Source of the DNA: Stramonita haemastoma
Taxonomy: Eukaryota; Mollusca; Gastropoda; Neogastropoda; Muricidae
Length of the DNA: 64,000 nt
Assembly (NCBI GenBank): GCA_030674155.1
Contig: CM060320.1
Span: forward strand, 25,249,783 to 25,313,782
Direction: 5' to 3'
Shown here: one piece after another, positions 22,900 through 49,744 of the stretch
Numbering within the stretch: position 1 is the first letter of the stretch
Layout: every line of letters begins with the position of its first letter
Position numbers and translations under genes: made by a program
Notes under the pieces: model-generated
Database searches by the model: none
What the model was told of the DNA's origin: nothing
The model's input: only the letters and a program-made list of their open reading frames with translations

Positions 22900-23030
22900 T
22901 CTTGTTTTCTGTTTCTTTTTGTTCCTTGGCTAAAGCTCTCAGGTTCACCGATGGTGAGATTTTGTGTATGCCATCGCTTTTGCCAACCATTAAGGTACCC
23001 ATGTTCCGGCTTTGGAAATGTTATTACTAT
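22900..23030 (-). repeat. SINE A-associated module, fragment
   Basis: TTCCTTGGCTAAAGCTCTCAGG and GGTGAGATTTTGTGTATGCC are the shared module. The stretch 23030-24420 has a small CA repeat (23886-23925) and no gene. Confidence 0.65.
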
Positions 23031-23886
23031 AATTTATGGTCTCAGTGCTGCAGAAACAATGATTACACATAATTCATGAATGATGTTGCAGAAAATTGTT
23101 TCACATGATTTATGATGCAAAATGGAGAAAAAAGAGGTTTAAATGTTTTCCTGTTCAATGATTAGTGACCACTCACCACGTACCATCACCACCAACACCA
23201 TTTTTCACACATTTTGTGAATAAATGTATGCTACATGGTATAGGCACAGGCAGACTTACCCACCCATTTATCAAAATCAAATACACATTATCTGGATGAT
23301 CAAACAGGTTTTTCTGGAAGAAATAAAGGTTGTGGGGGAACGCTTACAAGGAAAAAAAACAACGAAATAAAAAACAAAAACAAGAAACCCAAACAAAACA
23401 CACACCCAGAACATTTATGTATTAAGTCTTTCTGAAAAAAAAGCAAGAGAAAGGACCATGAAGGCAAAAAATAGACAAGAGAGGCAACAGGAAAAAAAGG
23501 AACAAAGCAGAAACAAGGAGAGAGATAGAAAAGAGGGAATTCCTACCACAGAATTTGCAGAAGGTGGGGATGCTATTTATACTGACAGGTTCCCTGCCCA
23601 TCCCACGGGCGAGGATGATTTTTTATTTACCAGACTGACTATATTTCTGCCACTGATCACAGCGTTACAGCTCTATTAAGTTTGATTACAAAGTAAATTA
23701 ACAGGAATGACAAATAAATACATCTTTTTTCCTACTTAATCTATATCCTTTGACATGAAGGCGAGGCCATGCTTAAGGATCTGAGGGCATATTCACAAAG
23801 GTGATTATGTTTGTGAATACGGGAGTCACAATACTAGAAAATACACAGAAAAAAGTATTTCTTCTGGCATGCGCACTTGCATGTGC

Positions 23887-23921
<35 letters not shown>

Positions 23922-24424
23922 CACAAATTTTCCTCATTCATTTTTTTTTTTAATTCATAACCAGTAGCATGCAAAATTACATAAGAAGCAATCAAGAAAT
24001 ATGGCAAATAGTGAATATTGTGAATTAATTTGTAAAACAATTCAGATGTTTTTAACAGAGATGAACAGTGAAAAAAGACAACAAAGGTGCAATGAGGATG
24101 TTACATGTTTGCAGAAAAGTAGCAATCTGAGATATTCTAAGGAAAAGTATTTCTTTTCCTTTCCTTTCTCTTATTGAAAGTAAAAAAAAGTACTTTTCTT
24201 TCTCTTTTTGCACATTTCTCATAGCCAAAGTATAACAGGCACATTTCTTTGAGAAATCTGCTTGCACAACCCAACATACAAATACAACATAATCAACAAC
24301 GCAAACAAAAAAAAATCTTTTTACAATATTTACATAACCATGTAGTAAGTGTAAAAGATCTATACTTAACTGCATTAGATCTGATACCAAATAAGTATTG
24401 CAGATGTATATTCTTTTTTCCCCC

Positions 24425-24670
24425 GATATCTACAACACAATCCCAACAGTAACTGTTGCAGATACTTAACCACAAAAAGATCTCACTCTTTTGTTGTTGA
24501 TGTTGTTGTTTTACAGCATTTTAAACACAGGGCAGAAACTGTTGCAGATATAAAACCACATACAATCTCACTTTTTTGTTGTTCTTTTATTTGTTTTGTT
24601 TTTAGTAATATTAACACCACAGTGGCAGTACCTGTTGCATAATATATACTAAACCATGTAATACCTCACA
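24425..24670. repeat. About 115-bp tandem repeat, two to three copies
   Basis: ACTGTTGCAGATA...AACCACA followed by a CTCACTYTTTTGTTGTT segment occurs at about 24450, 24540 and, more diverged, 24625. Intergenic. Confidence 0.6.
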
Positions 24671-25039
24671 CCACTTACTCACTTCTCTTGTCTTTAGATG
24701 GTTTGACAGATACTGAGACTTAAAAAAAAACCCGACAACCATTACTGGAGTGAAAAGGATGACCTTGTATTATGCCTTTGAGGAAATGTATCAGTATCAA
24801 CATTTTTTTGAAACTGTCTTTCTGCGTGTAGGCAAACAGTAATGCTTCCTTGGAATCCCGTGATTGGAGAAAAAAAAAGGATGAAAAAAAATGTTGAAAG
24901 AAAGCTGTGATCATTTAGTGTTCAATAAACAGAAATCGGTAATTCTGTAATGCACTTTATCTTTCATGGTCAGGAATTTGAGAAGATAAAAAAAAACAAC
25001 TCCCTATGCTCTTCCTTTCTATATTTTCTTAAAGTCTTT

Positions 25040-25130
25040 CTTCCATTCCTTGGCTTGAACTCCGAGGTTCACCAATGGTGAGATTTTGCACATGCAACCA
25101 AATTAAGATAGCCACACTCTGACTTCGGTG
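25040..25130 (-). repeat. SINE A-associated module, fragment
   Basis: CTTGGCTTGAACTCCGAGGTTC and CACCAATGGTGAGATTTTGC mark the module just beyond the last CRTAC1-type exon; the shared sequence could lie in the 3' UTR. Confidence 0.6.
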
Positions 25131-25203
25131 ATTTCCTTCCATCATAATCTTGTCTCCTTTCAACTCATAGTTCTCTCTTTCTTTACACCTTTCCCAGTAA
25201 GAG

Positions 25204-38481
<13,278 letters not shown>

Positions 38482-38489
38482 GATGGTGA

Positions 38490-39990
38490 ATCTTCAGGCT
38501 TGCCTGGTCAGCGTTTCTTCTTTCTGTTGTAAACATTCAGGGTTTTTTTTCTATTGTTGATAAAAATTATGTTGGAGTATACTCACGGGAAAGCACATAC
38601 AGACATAGGATAAAGTTTACTAGGCATTCATTGTCACACATACAACTTTCTTTCACATCAAATGTTTGTGTACAAAGACTGAATGTGGATGCACACACTA
38701 CCACCAAACAAAAGAAAGAAAGAAAAAAAAAAACAACTAACTGCAATGTTTACACACAGAGTTGAAGGTGGCATCACATTTTCTACTTTGAGAGTTACGG
38801 ACACTGAATGAGAGCAACAAAGAGATATGGACAGAGAGAGTGTGTATTCGTGAGCATGTGTGTGCATTTAAATAAACATGTAAATATACATGATGTATAT
38901 ATAATTACCTATTATTTACAAGAGACCAACAATCTGAGATATTTCTCAGCACATGAAAACAAGTAGTTAAAACTCAGGTTCACCCAACTGTTTCTTCACA
39001 TAATAATTTTTTTTTAAAGATGTGAAGCTGGAGAGAAAAGGTGGGGGTGGAGACAAGAACTTCAAATACATTGTGACCATTTCATATGCCAAAAAAAAGT
39101 CAAACAACAGAAAAGCTGCTAAAATAAAGGCAACTAAATTTCCCATGAAAACACAACTTCTGGAAAAAGTTCAGAAGCTTCATGCCCCTCCCACCCCCCT
39201 TTTAAAAAAAAAAACTTTCCCCACCCTTGGTCTTACAAATAATACCTCTGCCTATCATATTTTTTGACAAGCTTACCACAGAACTACTCCACAAACAAAA
39301 CGGAGCTCCAGGTCTACCAAGGAGTAAATACGTGTAGCCAACAAGGAATGTATCTTTTAAACACCATGCCAAGGACATGTAAGTGTTTCATAAACCACAG
39401 TTACTATTTTTTACATTTTGCATAACTTTCTCTCTCTGCCTCCCCCCCCCCCCCCAACCCCCCCTTAAATTTGTACTTATGCAACAACCTAACTTGCTCT
39501 TGTCTTGCAATTAGCCTACTGAATTTAGAATATGCACACATGTACGCACATGTGCACACCATGTATGCACACACACATGCATGCACACACTCTCAGTAGA
39601 TCATCTATCATCTTAACTGTGTGTTAGTGCAAGTAAGGTCACGCGCGCGCACGCACGCACGCACACGCACACACACACACACACACCACACACACGCACA
39701 CACGCACACACATGTGCGTTCTGTTGTTTTTAATGCTAGCGTGCCAAAACGTGTGGGGCACACTCAAAACGTGACACGACCAGTGGTCGTCAGAGCCGGC
39801 AACTGCATACGATTTATGCAAGCGTCGAAAAATAATACGCATTCCCCATCCTCTTCCCCATTCCTCTTTGACTTTTTCTCTTGTTTAAATCTTTCTCTTA
39901 AGTTAAACAATCCTACACAAAACTCAGGTTGATTGCATAAACTCCTACTTTTCAGTCAAAAGTTGGCTTTAAGCTTGATTACTCGAAATA
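38490..39990. other. Upstream region of CRTAC1, no gene recognised
   Basis: Contains CA/CACG microsatellite at 39640-39712, a C run at 39443-39465, and otherwise AT-rich unique DNA. A promoter for CRTAC1 probably lies here, but no clear element can be pointed to. Confidence 0.4.
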
Positions 39991-39998
39991 AATGACAC

Positions 39999-40268
39999 GT
40001 GAAGAGAAAACTGGGATCTCCCATTTTCAGTCTCTTCGCCCATCAACACTTGACTGACAAAGAGAAATTTTCATTGTTGGCATCCTCACAAAGGGAAAAA
40101 ATGCCTGAACAATGTGCAGTCATTTGCAATAAATGCTTCAAAGGTCTAAAAGCTTACCTTAGAGATGTCGACGATGTAACAGCAGTGGCAGAAGTCGACT
40201 CGTTAAAACACCAAGGCAGAAGTGTTATGTATCTACTTGATCACGTGACCAAACATGCTGTTTCGTAA
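39999..40268 (+). CDS. Possible small exon or ORF, unknown
   Basis: An 89-residue open frame with non-repetitive natural-looking composition: MPEQCAVICNKCFKGLKAYL and a following acidic VDDVTAVAEVDSL segment. A CxxxCxxC arrangement hints at a metal site. No family recognised, no strong splice sites seen. Could be chance. Confidence 0.2.
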   Translation: MKRKLGSPIFSLFAHQHLTDKEKFSLLASSQREKMPEQCAVICNKCFKGLKAYLRDVDDVTAVAEVDSLKHQGRSVMYLLDHVTKHAVS

Positions 40269-40307
40269 ACCACGCTGTTACTATTTTTAACTACCATTTT
40301 TATGTAA

Positions 40308-40310
<3 letters not shown>

Positions 40311-40381
<71 letters not shown>

Positions 40382-40401
40382 GTGCACATGCACGTGTTGC
40401 G

Positions 40402-40470
<69 letters not shown>
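40311..40470. repeat. (CT)n and (GT)n microsatellites
   Basis: CT of about 65 bases, a 25-base spacer, then GT of about 65 bases. Confidence 0.95.
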
Positions 40471-40474
<4 letters not shown>

Positions 40475-40627
40475 TTGGTAATACATGTACCATTATTTTG
40501 TTTATTTGTAGCCATTTTCGACACTATAAACATTCTGCTACAATGATGACGAGGCGAGGGATTCTGTAGCTGTTGACATAATCCCTAAACCAGCGTATGA
40601 TCTGGAGAGATGATTTAGTCTGCTACC

Positions 40628-40990
40628 CTTTTATTTATTTATTTATTCTTTTATACCGAGGATAACAGAATAAACAATAATGTGCTTTTTTTTTCATCCG
40701 GTCCCCGTGAGTATGCAGTTTTGTAAATATTGTCATCTGTTCTCACCGGCACACGATGGCCTACTCTTACGAAAAGCGGAACAGGATTTAACGTGTGCGC
40801 AAGATGTTCTGCGTGCGTTCGCACACGCGGCCTCGGTTTAAAGTCTCATCCTGAAGGACTTTTGGGGAGAGTGGAGTCAGCACTGATGTTAACTCCAGGA
40901 GAACAATTTCCTCGACCGGACTCGAACCTGGGTCGTCAAATTGCCAGCGCAATGTTCTGACCACTAGGCTATCCGCCCCCCCCCCCCCCC
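40628..40990 (-). mobile_element. SINE family A, minus orientation, complete
   Basis: Starts with (TTTA)n and TTTATACCGAGGATAACAGAA, passes CACACGATGGCCTACTCTTA and GAAAAGCGGAACAGGATTTA, and ends with the minus-strand tRNA head (GACTCGAACCTGGGTCGTCA; CCACTAGGCTATCCGC) then a 22-base C run. Very close to the 60335 copy, so relatively young. Confidence 0.92.
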
Positions 40991-41093
40991 CCCCCCCCTT
41001 TTAACAGAGGTAGCCTTTTGTGAATGAGAGATATTTAATCGAGTACATCATTGACGCTTTGGGGAATCGTCCTTGAAGTTACGGTCTAATTAC

Positions 41094-41256
<163 letters not shown>

Positions 41257-41339
41257 ATCTTTGTCTTTCAAGGGTTACATATAAGCATTCACATACTTAT
41301 TCCCGGAGTCAAAATACGGCTACCTTGATGCTATGTGAA

Positions 41340-42060
41340 ACCGGCAGGCAGACAGAGACACAGACAGATAGACAGGCAAACAGACAGACCTGGACGGACA
41401 GACGGACAGACAGACCCAGAGAGAAATGTGGAGACAGACAGGCAGAAACAACAAAAGAAAAAGAAAAGCAAACAAATGAGCAAGCAAAGCAAACAAACAA
41501 ATAATAATAGAAAGACAGAGAACAAAGGCAAAGACAGAAAAACAAACATAACATCCCCCCCCCCCCAAATTTTTTTTTAAAATAAAAGAGGAATAGGCTA
41601 AAGGGGTAGTAAAGAAGAAAATCTACAGAGAGACTGCATACCACCCCTTTACCTACAAAAACAAAAAAGAAAACAGAGGAAATATTAAAATAAAAAAATT
41701 AAAAAGCGAAGAATCACTCGTGCCTTTCAGCGTGGTGATACGTAGCAGTGCCTAACTTAACCAGACGTATGTGTTGACACAGTGGGCCAAGAACATGCAG
41801 CAGCAGCAGCAGCAGTACCACAGTGGCTGCACTAACGATGATGTTCACGGCTCATCCAGGATCATTAGACTACTACGTCTCCACACGACTGCTGTGTACA
41901 TACAGACTGATACTGGCATTCTTTTACTCTTTTTACTCATTTTTCGTATAATTATGTAGATTTTGCTGAAGAAGAAGAAGGAGAAGGACAAGGACAAGAA
42001 GGAGAAGAAGACTGAAAAGAAGTAGTAGGAGAAGAAGAATCCTTATCTGACAACAACAAC
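41340..42060. repeat. ACAG-rich, CAG and GAAGAA low-complexity region
   Basis: CAGA/GACG tetranucleotides at 41345-41450, a (CAG)n of six units at 41798-41816, and AAG-rich purine DNA at 41960-42040. No gene recognised. Confidence 0.7.
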
Positions 42061-42099
42061 ACACAATCACAACGGGTTTTAAGATGTTCCGCTGTGTGG

Positions 42100-43191
42100 T
42101 ACTTTTTAAAAAAATACATAGTCCCTAATCAGGGCAAGGGAGGATGGGAAAAGTATGTACATACTTACTCTGTAACCATTAAAAATAAAGTTATTTACTC
42201 ATTCATTTATTATTCATTCATTTCTCTCTCCAGAAAAAAAAATTATACTCTAGAATGCCGATGTATCGGCATGATTTCTGTGAGTTTGAAACAAAATGTC
42301 TTCCGAAGTCGAGCAAAATAACAATATTGGGATCTCTACCGTCAGAATGGTATTTTAGGGATGTAAATGATGTCATAATTCAAAACTAGACACGAAAGAA
42401 TTCTTCGTGGTGCAAGTTATTTTGTGGGTTTCTTTAATTAACTCCCTTGAAATGGCGGTCCTTTATGAATTTTAGTAAGAACAAAGAGGACAACTGCGTT
42501 CTTGCTGAGGGAGGCAATTCAAAGCATGGGGCGACAATCCTTCATGAATTTTAGTAGTTTTAAAGAAGGCAACAGTGTTTTTCATGGTCAGGGGAGGGAA
42601 TTCTAGGCGTCGCGCGTTAGCGCGACATGGACCGATGGACGTGTAGGCAAAATAAAATAAACGAAAGGTAAATTGTCTTTTTAATATTTGTTCCTAACTT
42701 GCTTATAAAAATAATTGTTGATTGTAGATGTTCTCTGCTCGGCATAATAAACGATTGCTACCCTCATCCATACAAATGAAAAGTGAGTGAAAGAGGCTTT
42801 GTAAGTAGATATCTGGCACACCCTGCATGTAAATCTCTCCCAGAGACAGCAGGTTATATAAATGAGCGTTAAGCCAATAGGCGTCTTCAGGCTGTTGACA
42901 ATTTAGTTTTATTTTTCTCAGGAAATGTGTGCGTTTCTTTTCTTTCTTTCCTTATTTTTTAACAGTAGAGAACATGTAACTGCAGTGACTTGTTCCTTTA
43001 CTGCTTGTTCCTTTATCTTACTGATTGTCAGATTGTTGTTTTGTAGTTGTGGTTTTTGCGAAGGTGTTCCTCTTGATTTGCTGATAGTCCCTAATCAGGG
43101 CAAAGGCCGGAGGAAAATATTTTATGCTAATGCTTATCTGTAACCCTTGGAAAATCTCTCTCTCTCTCTCTCTCTCTCCCCCACTCTCTCT

Positions 43192-43232
<41 letters not shown>

Positions 43233-43655
43233 CCTCCCTTTTGTCAAAATGTTATGATTTGAATGACATTTTGTTATAGATTGTGGTGGATTGATGTTTT
43301 CAGTCTTTACCTCATTATATTCTCATGTTTGCTCTTTTCTGCGCATTTTTTTCAAATCGAAATCTTCATTTGATTCTTAGTTGTTATTTCAATTTCTGAA
43401 TGCGTGCCTTAAAAAAAGAAACCTTATTAATGTATTGCTTTCTTATTTCTTGTCTGTTGTTTGCTACTTGGTATGGTTTCTTGCTCTTGGTATTTGGATA
43501 ATTATTATTGTTGTTTAGTTAGAGGTTTTGGTGTGTTTTTTTTATCTTGATGTATCCCTGATAAGGGCGGGGATGGATGTAAAAAAGCACACAACTGCTT
43601 ATTCATTATCCTCGAATAAAAGAATTTGCCTTGCCTTGCCTTGCCTTGCCTTGCC

Positions 43656-43660
<5 letters not shown>
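42100..43660. repeat. Region with three related retroposon-like 3' ends
   Basis: The sequence TAGTCCCTAATCAGGGCAA appears at 42120 and 43085, and a variant ATCCCTGATAAGGGCGGGG at 43555, each followed by a short AT-rich tail. Such 'cctgattagggc' ends are typical of LINE/SINE 3' hairpins. A CT microsatellite lies at 43155-43228. No coding frame. Confidence 0.55.
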
Positions 43661-43722
<62 letters not shown>

Positions 43723-43745
43723 TGTGCGTGTGTGTGCGTGTGTGA
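43625..43745. repeat. (CCTTG)n and (GT)n
   Basis: Six CCTTG units follow AATAAAAGAATTTG, then GT repeats with GGTG interruptions. The pentanucleotide looks like the tail of the preceding retroposon. Confidence 0.9.
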
Positions 43746-43929
43746 ACTTCTCTGCCATCGTCATGTTTGTAGCCAATGCATACAGGTGCGCACATACATG
43801 CTTATGTACCCATAAAATAAGTATGTCTTATCTTTGGCTTTCTTGATTTTTTTAATTTGAATTGAATTGCTTGTAAATTCATATGTCTTTCTACCAATGG
43901 TTTTAAAACATTGCATATATTGGTGAGCC

Positions 43930-44290
43930 TGTGTGTGTGTGTGTGGGGGGGGGGGGGGTGGTGGTGAGCCTGTGTGTGTGTGTGTGGTGGGGGGGGGTGA
44001 GTGTGAGTGTGTGTATAAACGTGAGTGTGTCACTCTGTGTGTGCTTGTGTGTGTGTGTGTGGGGGTGGGGGGGGTGGGGGGGGGGGTGGATGGTGTGTAT
44101 GTGTAGGGGCGGGGGTACCGTGTGTGTGTGCGCGTATGAGTCATGTCATGAGTGGGTGTGGAGAGGGGGGAGAGCGTGTGTTTGAATGTGTGTGTGTGTG
44201 TGCGTGTGTGTGTGTGCGTGTGCGTGTGTGTGTGTGTGTGCGCATGTGCATGCATGTATACGTGCGTGTGCGAACGCGCGCGTACAATGC
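43930..44290. repeat. GT and G-run low-complexity block
   Basis: Alternates GTGT with long G runs (43945-43958, 43988-43997, 44061-44088), ending in GCGC/GTAC repeats. G-quadruplex and Z-DNA forming potential. Confidence 0.85.
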
Positions 44291-44529
44291 GTAAAAAATG
44301 GTGATCGTATGTCTTTTCTAGTCAATGGTTTTTATTTTTTTATTTTTTTAAAAGAACATTGTATCTAAATATTGGTGTTTGTGTGTATGCGTGTGTGCGA
44401 GAGCGCGCGCATAGTGCGAGTGTTTGTGACATTTTTATTTGAAGTTATCATATAATGTCTGAACAAATATGAAATGTAGTTATTTCGTGTGTTTGATTAT
44501 GATTTGTATCAATATGCCTGTCAGTATTT

Positions 44530-44612
44530 TAATTGCCCTTCAGGGATGATTAAAGTGATTTTGACTTGACTGGACTTGACTTGACACGCACGCACGCACG
44601 CACGTGCACACA
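44530..44612 (+). repeat. Retroposon 3' tail with (TTGAC)n and (CACG)n
   Basis: CCCTTCAGGGATGATTAAAGTG then TTGACTTGACTGGACTTGAC resembles the 3' end of CR1/L2-type LINEs or their SINEs with a short-unit tail. A CACG repeat follows. From 44613 to 46170 no feature is recognised. Confidence 0.55.
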
Positions 44613-46169
44613 CGCATGCACGCAGGTAGGTACCCACACAGTTTAATAACTAAGGACCATTTATTAGCTCATTACACAACAACCCCCCCCCCCCCTTATG
44701 TACCTGAAAGGAGAGGCAGGTTGAGATGAACAGAGGGGTGGGGGGATTATCTCCTAGGATACTGTGGACACTTATGCCATCTTTAGCTACTTGACATGTT
44801 TAGGCTAGGCTTGCCACACCCCAGCACAGGTAACAGCAGGGCTTAACTCTGGGCTTGCCACTTCCTTTGACATCACCTCCACTGGCCTCTCAACATTGAC
44901 AGGAGGAAATGCCAGCTTCATTGGCAAAAAAAAAAAAAAAAAAAACACTCAAAAAAGCAACAACAAAAAAGGAAAAATGTGCCCCTTTCCCTTCCCTTCT
45001 TTTCCCTGTCATCCATGAACCTGAGTCAGCACTTCTCTTACCTACCTACGTCCAGAGCACTAAGTGCCCCAGTGTGAATTGCTGCCTGTGTCTATTCATG
45101 TTCAGCGGCAGTGAACAGTCGGCTGGGTTTATTGTTGCTCTAGTGTGTGCTGCTGCTGCATGCGTTTCTACACGTGTAAACGAGTGATATACATTTGTCT
45201 GGGTTTATATTTGCTCTAGAGTGTTTGTGGTAGTGTTAAGTTTTTATCCTTTAATTCTTTTTTTCTGGCTTTTGCTGCATGCTTTCCTGACAATTTTGTG
45301 CCTTTGTTTTTCCTGGGCCTAGTTTTTTTTTCGGGGGGGGGGCAATCCCACTTGTATTCATTTCACAACCCTCTGCTCTCGAAATTCATTCAGCGGGTAT
45401 TGCAGTGTGGTCACTACAAATAAAGATGACTATTTCCTGACCTAAAATCAGTTGTGACAGGACTATACCAGACTCCATTTTTGAACAGATCATCTGAATG
45501 CATTCAGGGAAAATAGAGCTAGAGATGACCTGATATCAGGGACTGTATATAACAAGGTTCACAATGGGACTATGAATTAAATGCATATGGACAAATACTT
45601 CATTTGAATTCACAAAAACAGCGCCAAAAAACCCTCTGGAGTTTTGCAAACACACAAAAAAATCATTTCAAAGCAATTATCCAATCAGAAAATTCGGGAA
45701 ACAAGCCCTCAAATAATCTCTAGCCCAGCTTATATCAAATCATCTAAGGATTTTTAAAAAAATATACAGCTTTATAATCATACCACCAGAATAAAACGAG
45801 AGGAAACTCGTAATTTATAACTAATAAACCTAACAAAACTATCAGGGCACCCAAGCACTTTTCAACGGATTGATGAAATAGAAAAAAGTTAAACTTTTTA
45901 TTTATTTATTTTTTTTTTTTAGCAATGATCATTTATAGGATTATGAAAACTTTTGGAATTGAAAAAAGAAATCTGTTTATATCAATAATTATTATAAGAG
46001 TATCTTTAATATTTTTTTTTCAACACCTTTATAAGAAAAAAATCTTGAAAGAAACCTATGTATAAACAAAGTCAATAGCCAGTAAGTCAAACCCCTCTTT
46101 CCCTTTAGTGTTGTTCTCTCATGCAACTGTTGTTCCAAGCAATGCAATCAATGTGAAGGTAACTAGGTT

Positions 46170-46800
46170 GGCAACAACTCAATATAAAGGGAAGAGCTTT
46201 ATACCTAATAACACCTAGCTCAATAACAACTACCTAATAACAACTAGAATAAAGGAAAACTTCTTTGATATCAACCAACTCATTCCAAGGAACAATTTTA
46301 CTTTTTTTGACACCAACCCATATCAACAAAATAACCTTTTACACGTGTACCAGCGAACTCAACCTGAAGGAAAGAACTTTTTGCTTTGATAGAACTAACT
46401 CAATATAAAGGGAAGAGCCTGCTAACACCAACTAAATGAATATGGAGGGGAAAACTTTATACTCTGATACAAAAAACAAAGTAATATGAAAAGGGGAGCT
46501 CTATACTTTTGTAATAACTGAATCTGAAGAAAAAAGTTTACAGTTTGATAACTGTCTTGATACCAAGCTTGGAACTTTATTCTTTGAGCCAACTTGTTCA
46601 ATAGCAAGGGGATAATTGTATTCTACGACACCAACTTATTTCATGGAATGAAAAAAACAAGAACCCAAACTTAGTGACAACTCAAGAGGAAGGAAAGAGA
46701 TCTACACTAACCAACCAAGTGACAATGTAAAAGAAAAAAAACCCAACCTTATACTTGATAACCAGTAGAATTTTAAGTCAAAACTACGTGTCAAGCTATT
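46170..46800. repeat. Degenerate about 45-bp AT-rich satellite, array 1
   Basis: Repeated but diverged words such as ACTTTATACTTTGATA, CCAACTAACTCAATATAAAG and GGGAAAACTT recur every 40-55 bases. No gene. Confidence 0.7.
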
Positions 46801-47680
46801 GAGGTAAAACCGTGTAACTCTCATACATTAAGCACTTTTTCAGTATTGCGGTTATTTTCAAAGGTTATCTGAACACTGTTTTTTTCTGTTGTTATATAGC
46901 TCCAGCGAAGATATCCGATTTATGGACTGTGGTCGCAAGCCATCCTACTTTGGTCCTGCAGAAAACTAAAAATAGAACAATTCTTGAAGCATCAGTGCTA
47001 TGCAAGCATAAGGATGCTATAATCATTATTTATTTTTCTGCATATCATCTCTTTTGCAAATCATGTCTCTATCACGGTATTCTCCGGCATAAAATCCTTC
47101 CAAGCGGTCAGTACCCCCAAACCCCTCTTTCCCTGTGCTGCTGTTCCCTTATACAGCTGTTTCCCCATACCGCAGAACTGAGTCAGAGTTAAGGAATCCG
47201 TGTCAAAGAGTTAATAGTTAGGATCAAACTGGTGAAGTGTTAGGGTTTGCGGCATGGGGCAAGAACTAGTGTTAGAGTGGAGTGTTGACAGCTCCAGGGA
47301 ACAGCACTACAGGGAAAAAGGAGTATCCGGAAAAGTACTGCTCTTTCTTCAAACATCCTGCACTCAGCTTGTGCATAGTTTTGTCTCTTAAGCTGATCCC
47401 GCAAAGTCGAGGTAAAATGATTTGTTTCTGTGAAATAGGCGATGCTATACCAGTAATGACTATGGCAAAGATTTGCATCACAACAAACGTCTGAAGCCGA
47501 GTGTACATTTCCAGGAGTTTTCATTTCGTCTCTGTTTTGTACGAGTACTTCTGATCCGAAATCATATTTAGAATTTTGAGCATTTTTGGCGCCAAAACAA
47601 AACGACGTTGTAAGCCAGTAAAAGCTTTACAATGTTCTTTCAAAAGCAATCAAAATAGAAAATTGAGCGCGCTCCTTGTG
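46800..47680. other. Spacer between the two satellite arrays
   Basis: Non-repetitive DNA, no convincing exon or transposon. A GGCGCCAAAACAAAACG motif near 47590 is the only GC-richer patch. Confidence 0.4.
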
Positions 47681-47696
47681 TGGTGTGTGGTGTGTG

Positions 47697-47744
<48 letters not shown>

Positions 47745-47750
47745 TGTGAG
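47680..47750. repeat. (GT)n microsatellite
   Basis: GT run of about 60 bases with GGTG interruptions. Confidence 0.93.
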
Positions 47751-47819
47751 TGCCTATTGTGTTTGGGATCTAATCCTCGCCCTATCTCAGTATAAGAAAA
47801 ACGTCCTCATATTACCACA

Positions 47820-48790
47820 AGCTGGGATATGAAGAAAATGACCTTTTACTTTGGAACCGAAAAATTAAATAGAAAGAAAAATATTATAATACATGTAGAA
47901 GCAAAATATTCAAGAAAGAAAATACTTAGGAACTATTTCAACATGGTGGAAGATCTTTATACTTCGACACCTTTGGTACCAACTAAAAAGGTAAAGAAAA
48001 AACTTTATACTTTGATAGCAATAACTCAATACAAAAGGTTTTTTTTTCCCTAATTTTGACACGAACTAATTCAATATACAAGAAAGAATGTTATAAATTG
48101 ATACCAGCTAACTTATTATGAACGAAAAAAACTTTATGCTCGGACACCAAATAACTCCTCCAAAAAACTTACTTTATGATTTGATGCTAACAATCACTAT
48201 GGAGGGGAGACTATCATACCTTTACACAAACTGAATAGGAAGGGGAAAAACACAAAATTTAAAACTACCTCAATATAAAAGAAAAGGCTTTGGACTTTGA
48301 TGCCAACTTAATAATACAAATGAAGGAGTTTTATACTCCCATACCAAATAACTCAACACGTAGAAAAATATTCAATGAAAAGAAAACTTGGATACAAAAT
48401 AAATGTGAAAGACATGTTTATACTTTGATACGAACTACTCAAATGTAAGCTAAATAAAAGTTCTATGAAAAATGATGGAACAAAAATAAAAGACCTTCAT
48501 ACATATGGTAAGCAGCTAACTGGATATTGGGGAAAGAGCTTTACACCTTGATATCACCTAACTAGACAAGGAGTAAGGAACTCTACACTCTGACAGTGAT
48601 AAAACAATGTGAAATAACTGTATACTTCGTAATATGTTTATTTGACATGGAGGAAACAGCTTTTGCTTTAATTCTAACAAACCTGATAAAAAATTAACTT
48701 TAATATTAAGGGGAAAAAAAACTTGTACTTTGATACCAGTTAACTGAAGAAATGGCCTCTTCCTTGAATAAAAACTCACTCACCATATAA
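47820..48790. repeat. Degenerate about 45-bp AT-rich satellite, array 2
   Basis: Same words as array 1 (TTTATACTTYGAYACC, ACTCAATATA, AAGGGGAAAAAC) in the same orientation over about 950 bases. Confidence 0.7.
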
Positions 48791-48824
48791 GAAAGAAGTT
48801 TATATGTGTGCGAGCACACTCACC

Positions 48825-48829
48825 CCCCC

Positions 48830-48862
<33 letters not shown>

Positions 48863-48891
48863 CCACACACACACCTTTACACACACACAAC

Positions 48892-48932
<41 letters not shown>

Positions 48933-48934
48933 AC

Positions 48935-48979
<45 letters not shown>

Positions 48980-49046
48980 ACACACTCACACACACACACA
49001 CACTTTTACACACACACACACACTTTTACACACACACATTCACGCG

Positions 49047-49113
<67 letters not shown>

Positions 49114-49119
49114 ACACAC

Positions 49120-49193
<74 letters not shown>

Positions 49194-49205
49194 TCACACG
49201 TACAC
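48825..49205. repeat. Poly(C) and (CA)n microsatellite
   Basis: A 40-base C-rich run is followed by about 330 bases of CA with TTTTACACA and CGCACA interruptions. Confidence 0.96.
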
Positions 49206-49289
49206 ACGGATCAGTGGTCTAAAGGTAACACATCTTCCCAGGAGAAGTGCAGCTTTGATCTTCCTTCACTGTTCTGCAGTGGTGTTTTC

Positions 49290-49440
49290 CGTGGTGTAAT
49301 AGTCTGTGGTGTTTTCGGTGGTGTAGTGTAGTCTTCCTTGGTGTAGCGTAGTCTTCCGTGGTGTAGCGTAGTCTTCCGTGGTGTAGCGTAGAGAGAGCGA
49401 GAGCGAGAGCGAGAGAGAGAGAGAGAGAGAGAGAGAGTCA
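49290..49440. repeat. About 20-bp tandem repeat and (GA)n
   Basis: Units of TAGTCTTCCGTGGTGTAGCG (three to four copies at 49327-49391) lead into GA repeats. On the minus strand one frame reads TTEDYATP and TTENTTDYYTTENTTAEQ then stop, similar in style to the segment at 50142-50438. Confidence 0.8.
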
Positions 49441-49449
49441 AGTTAAAGT

Positions 49450-49740
<291 letters not shown>

Positions 49741-49744
49741 GTCA

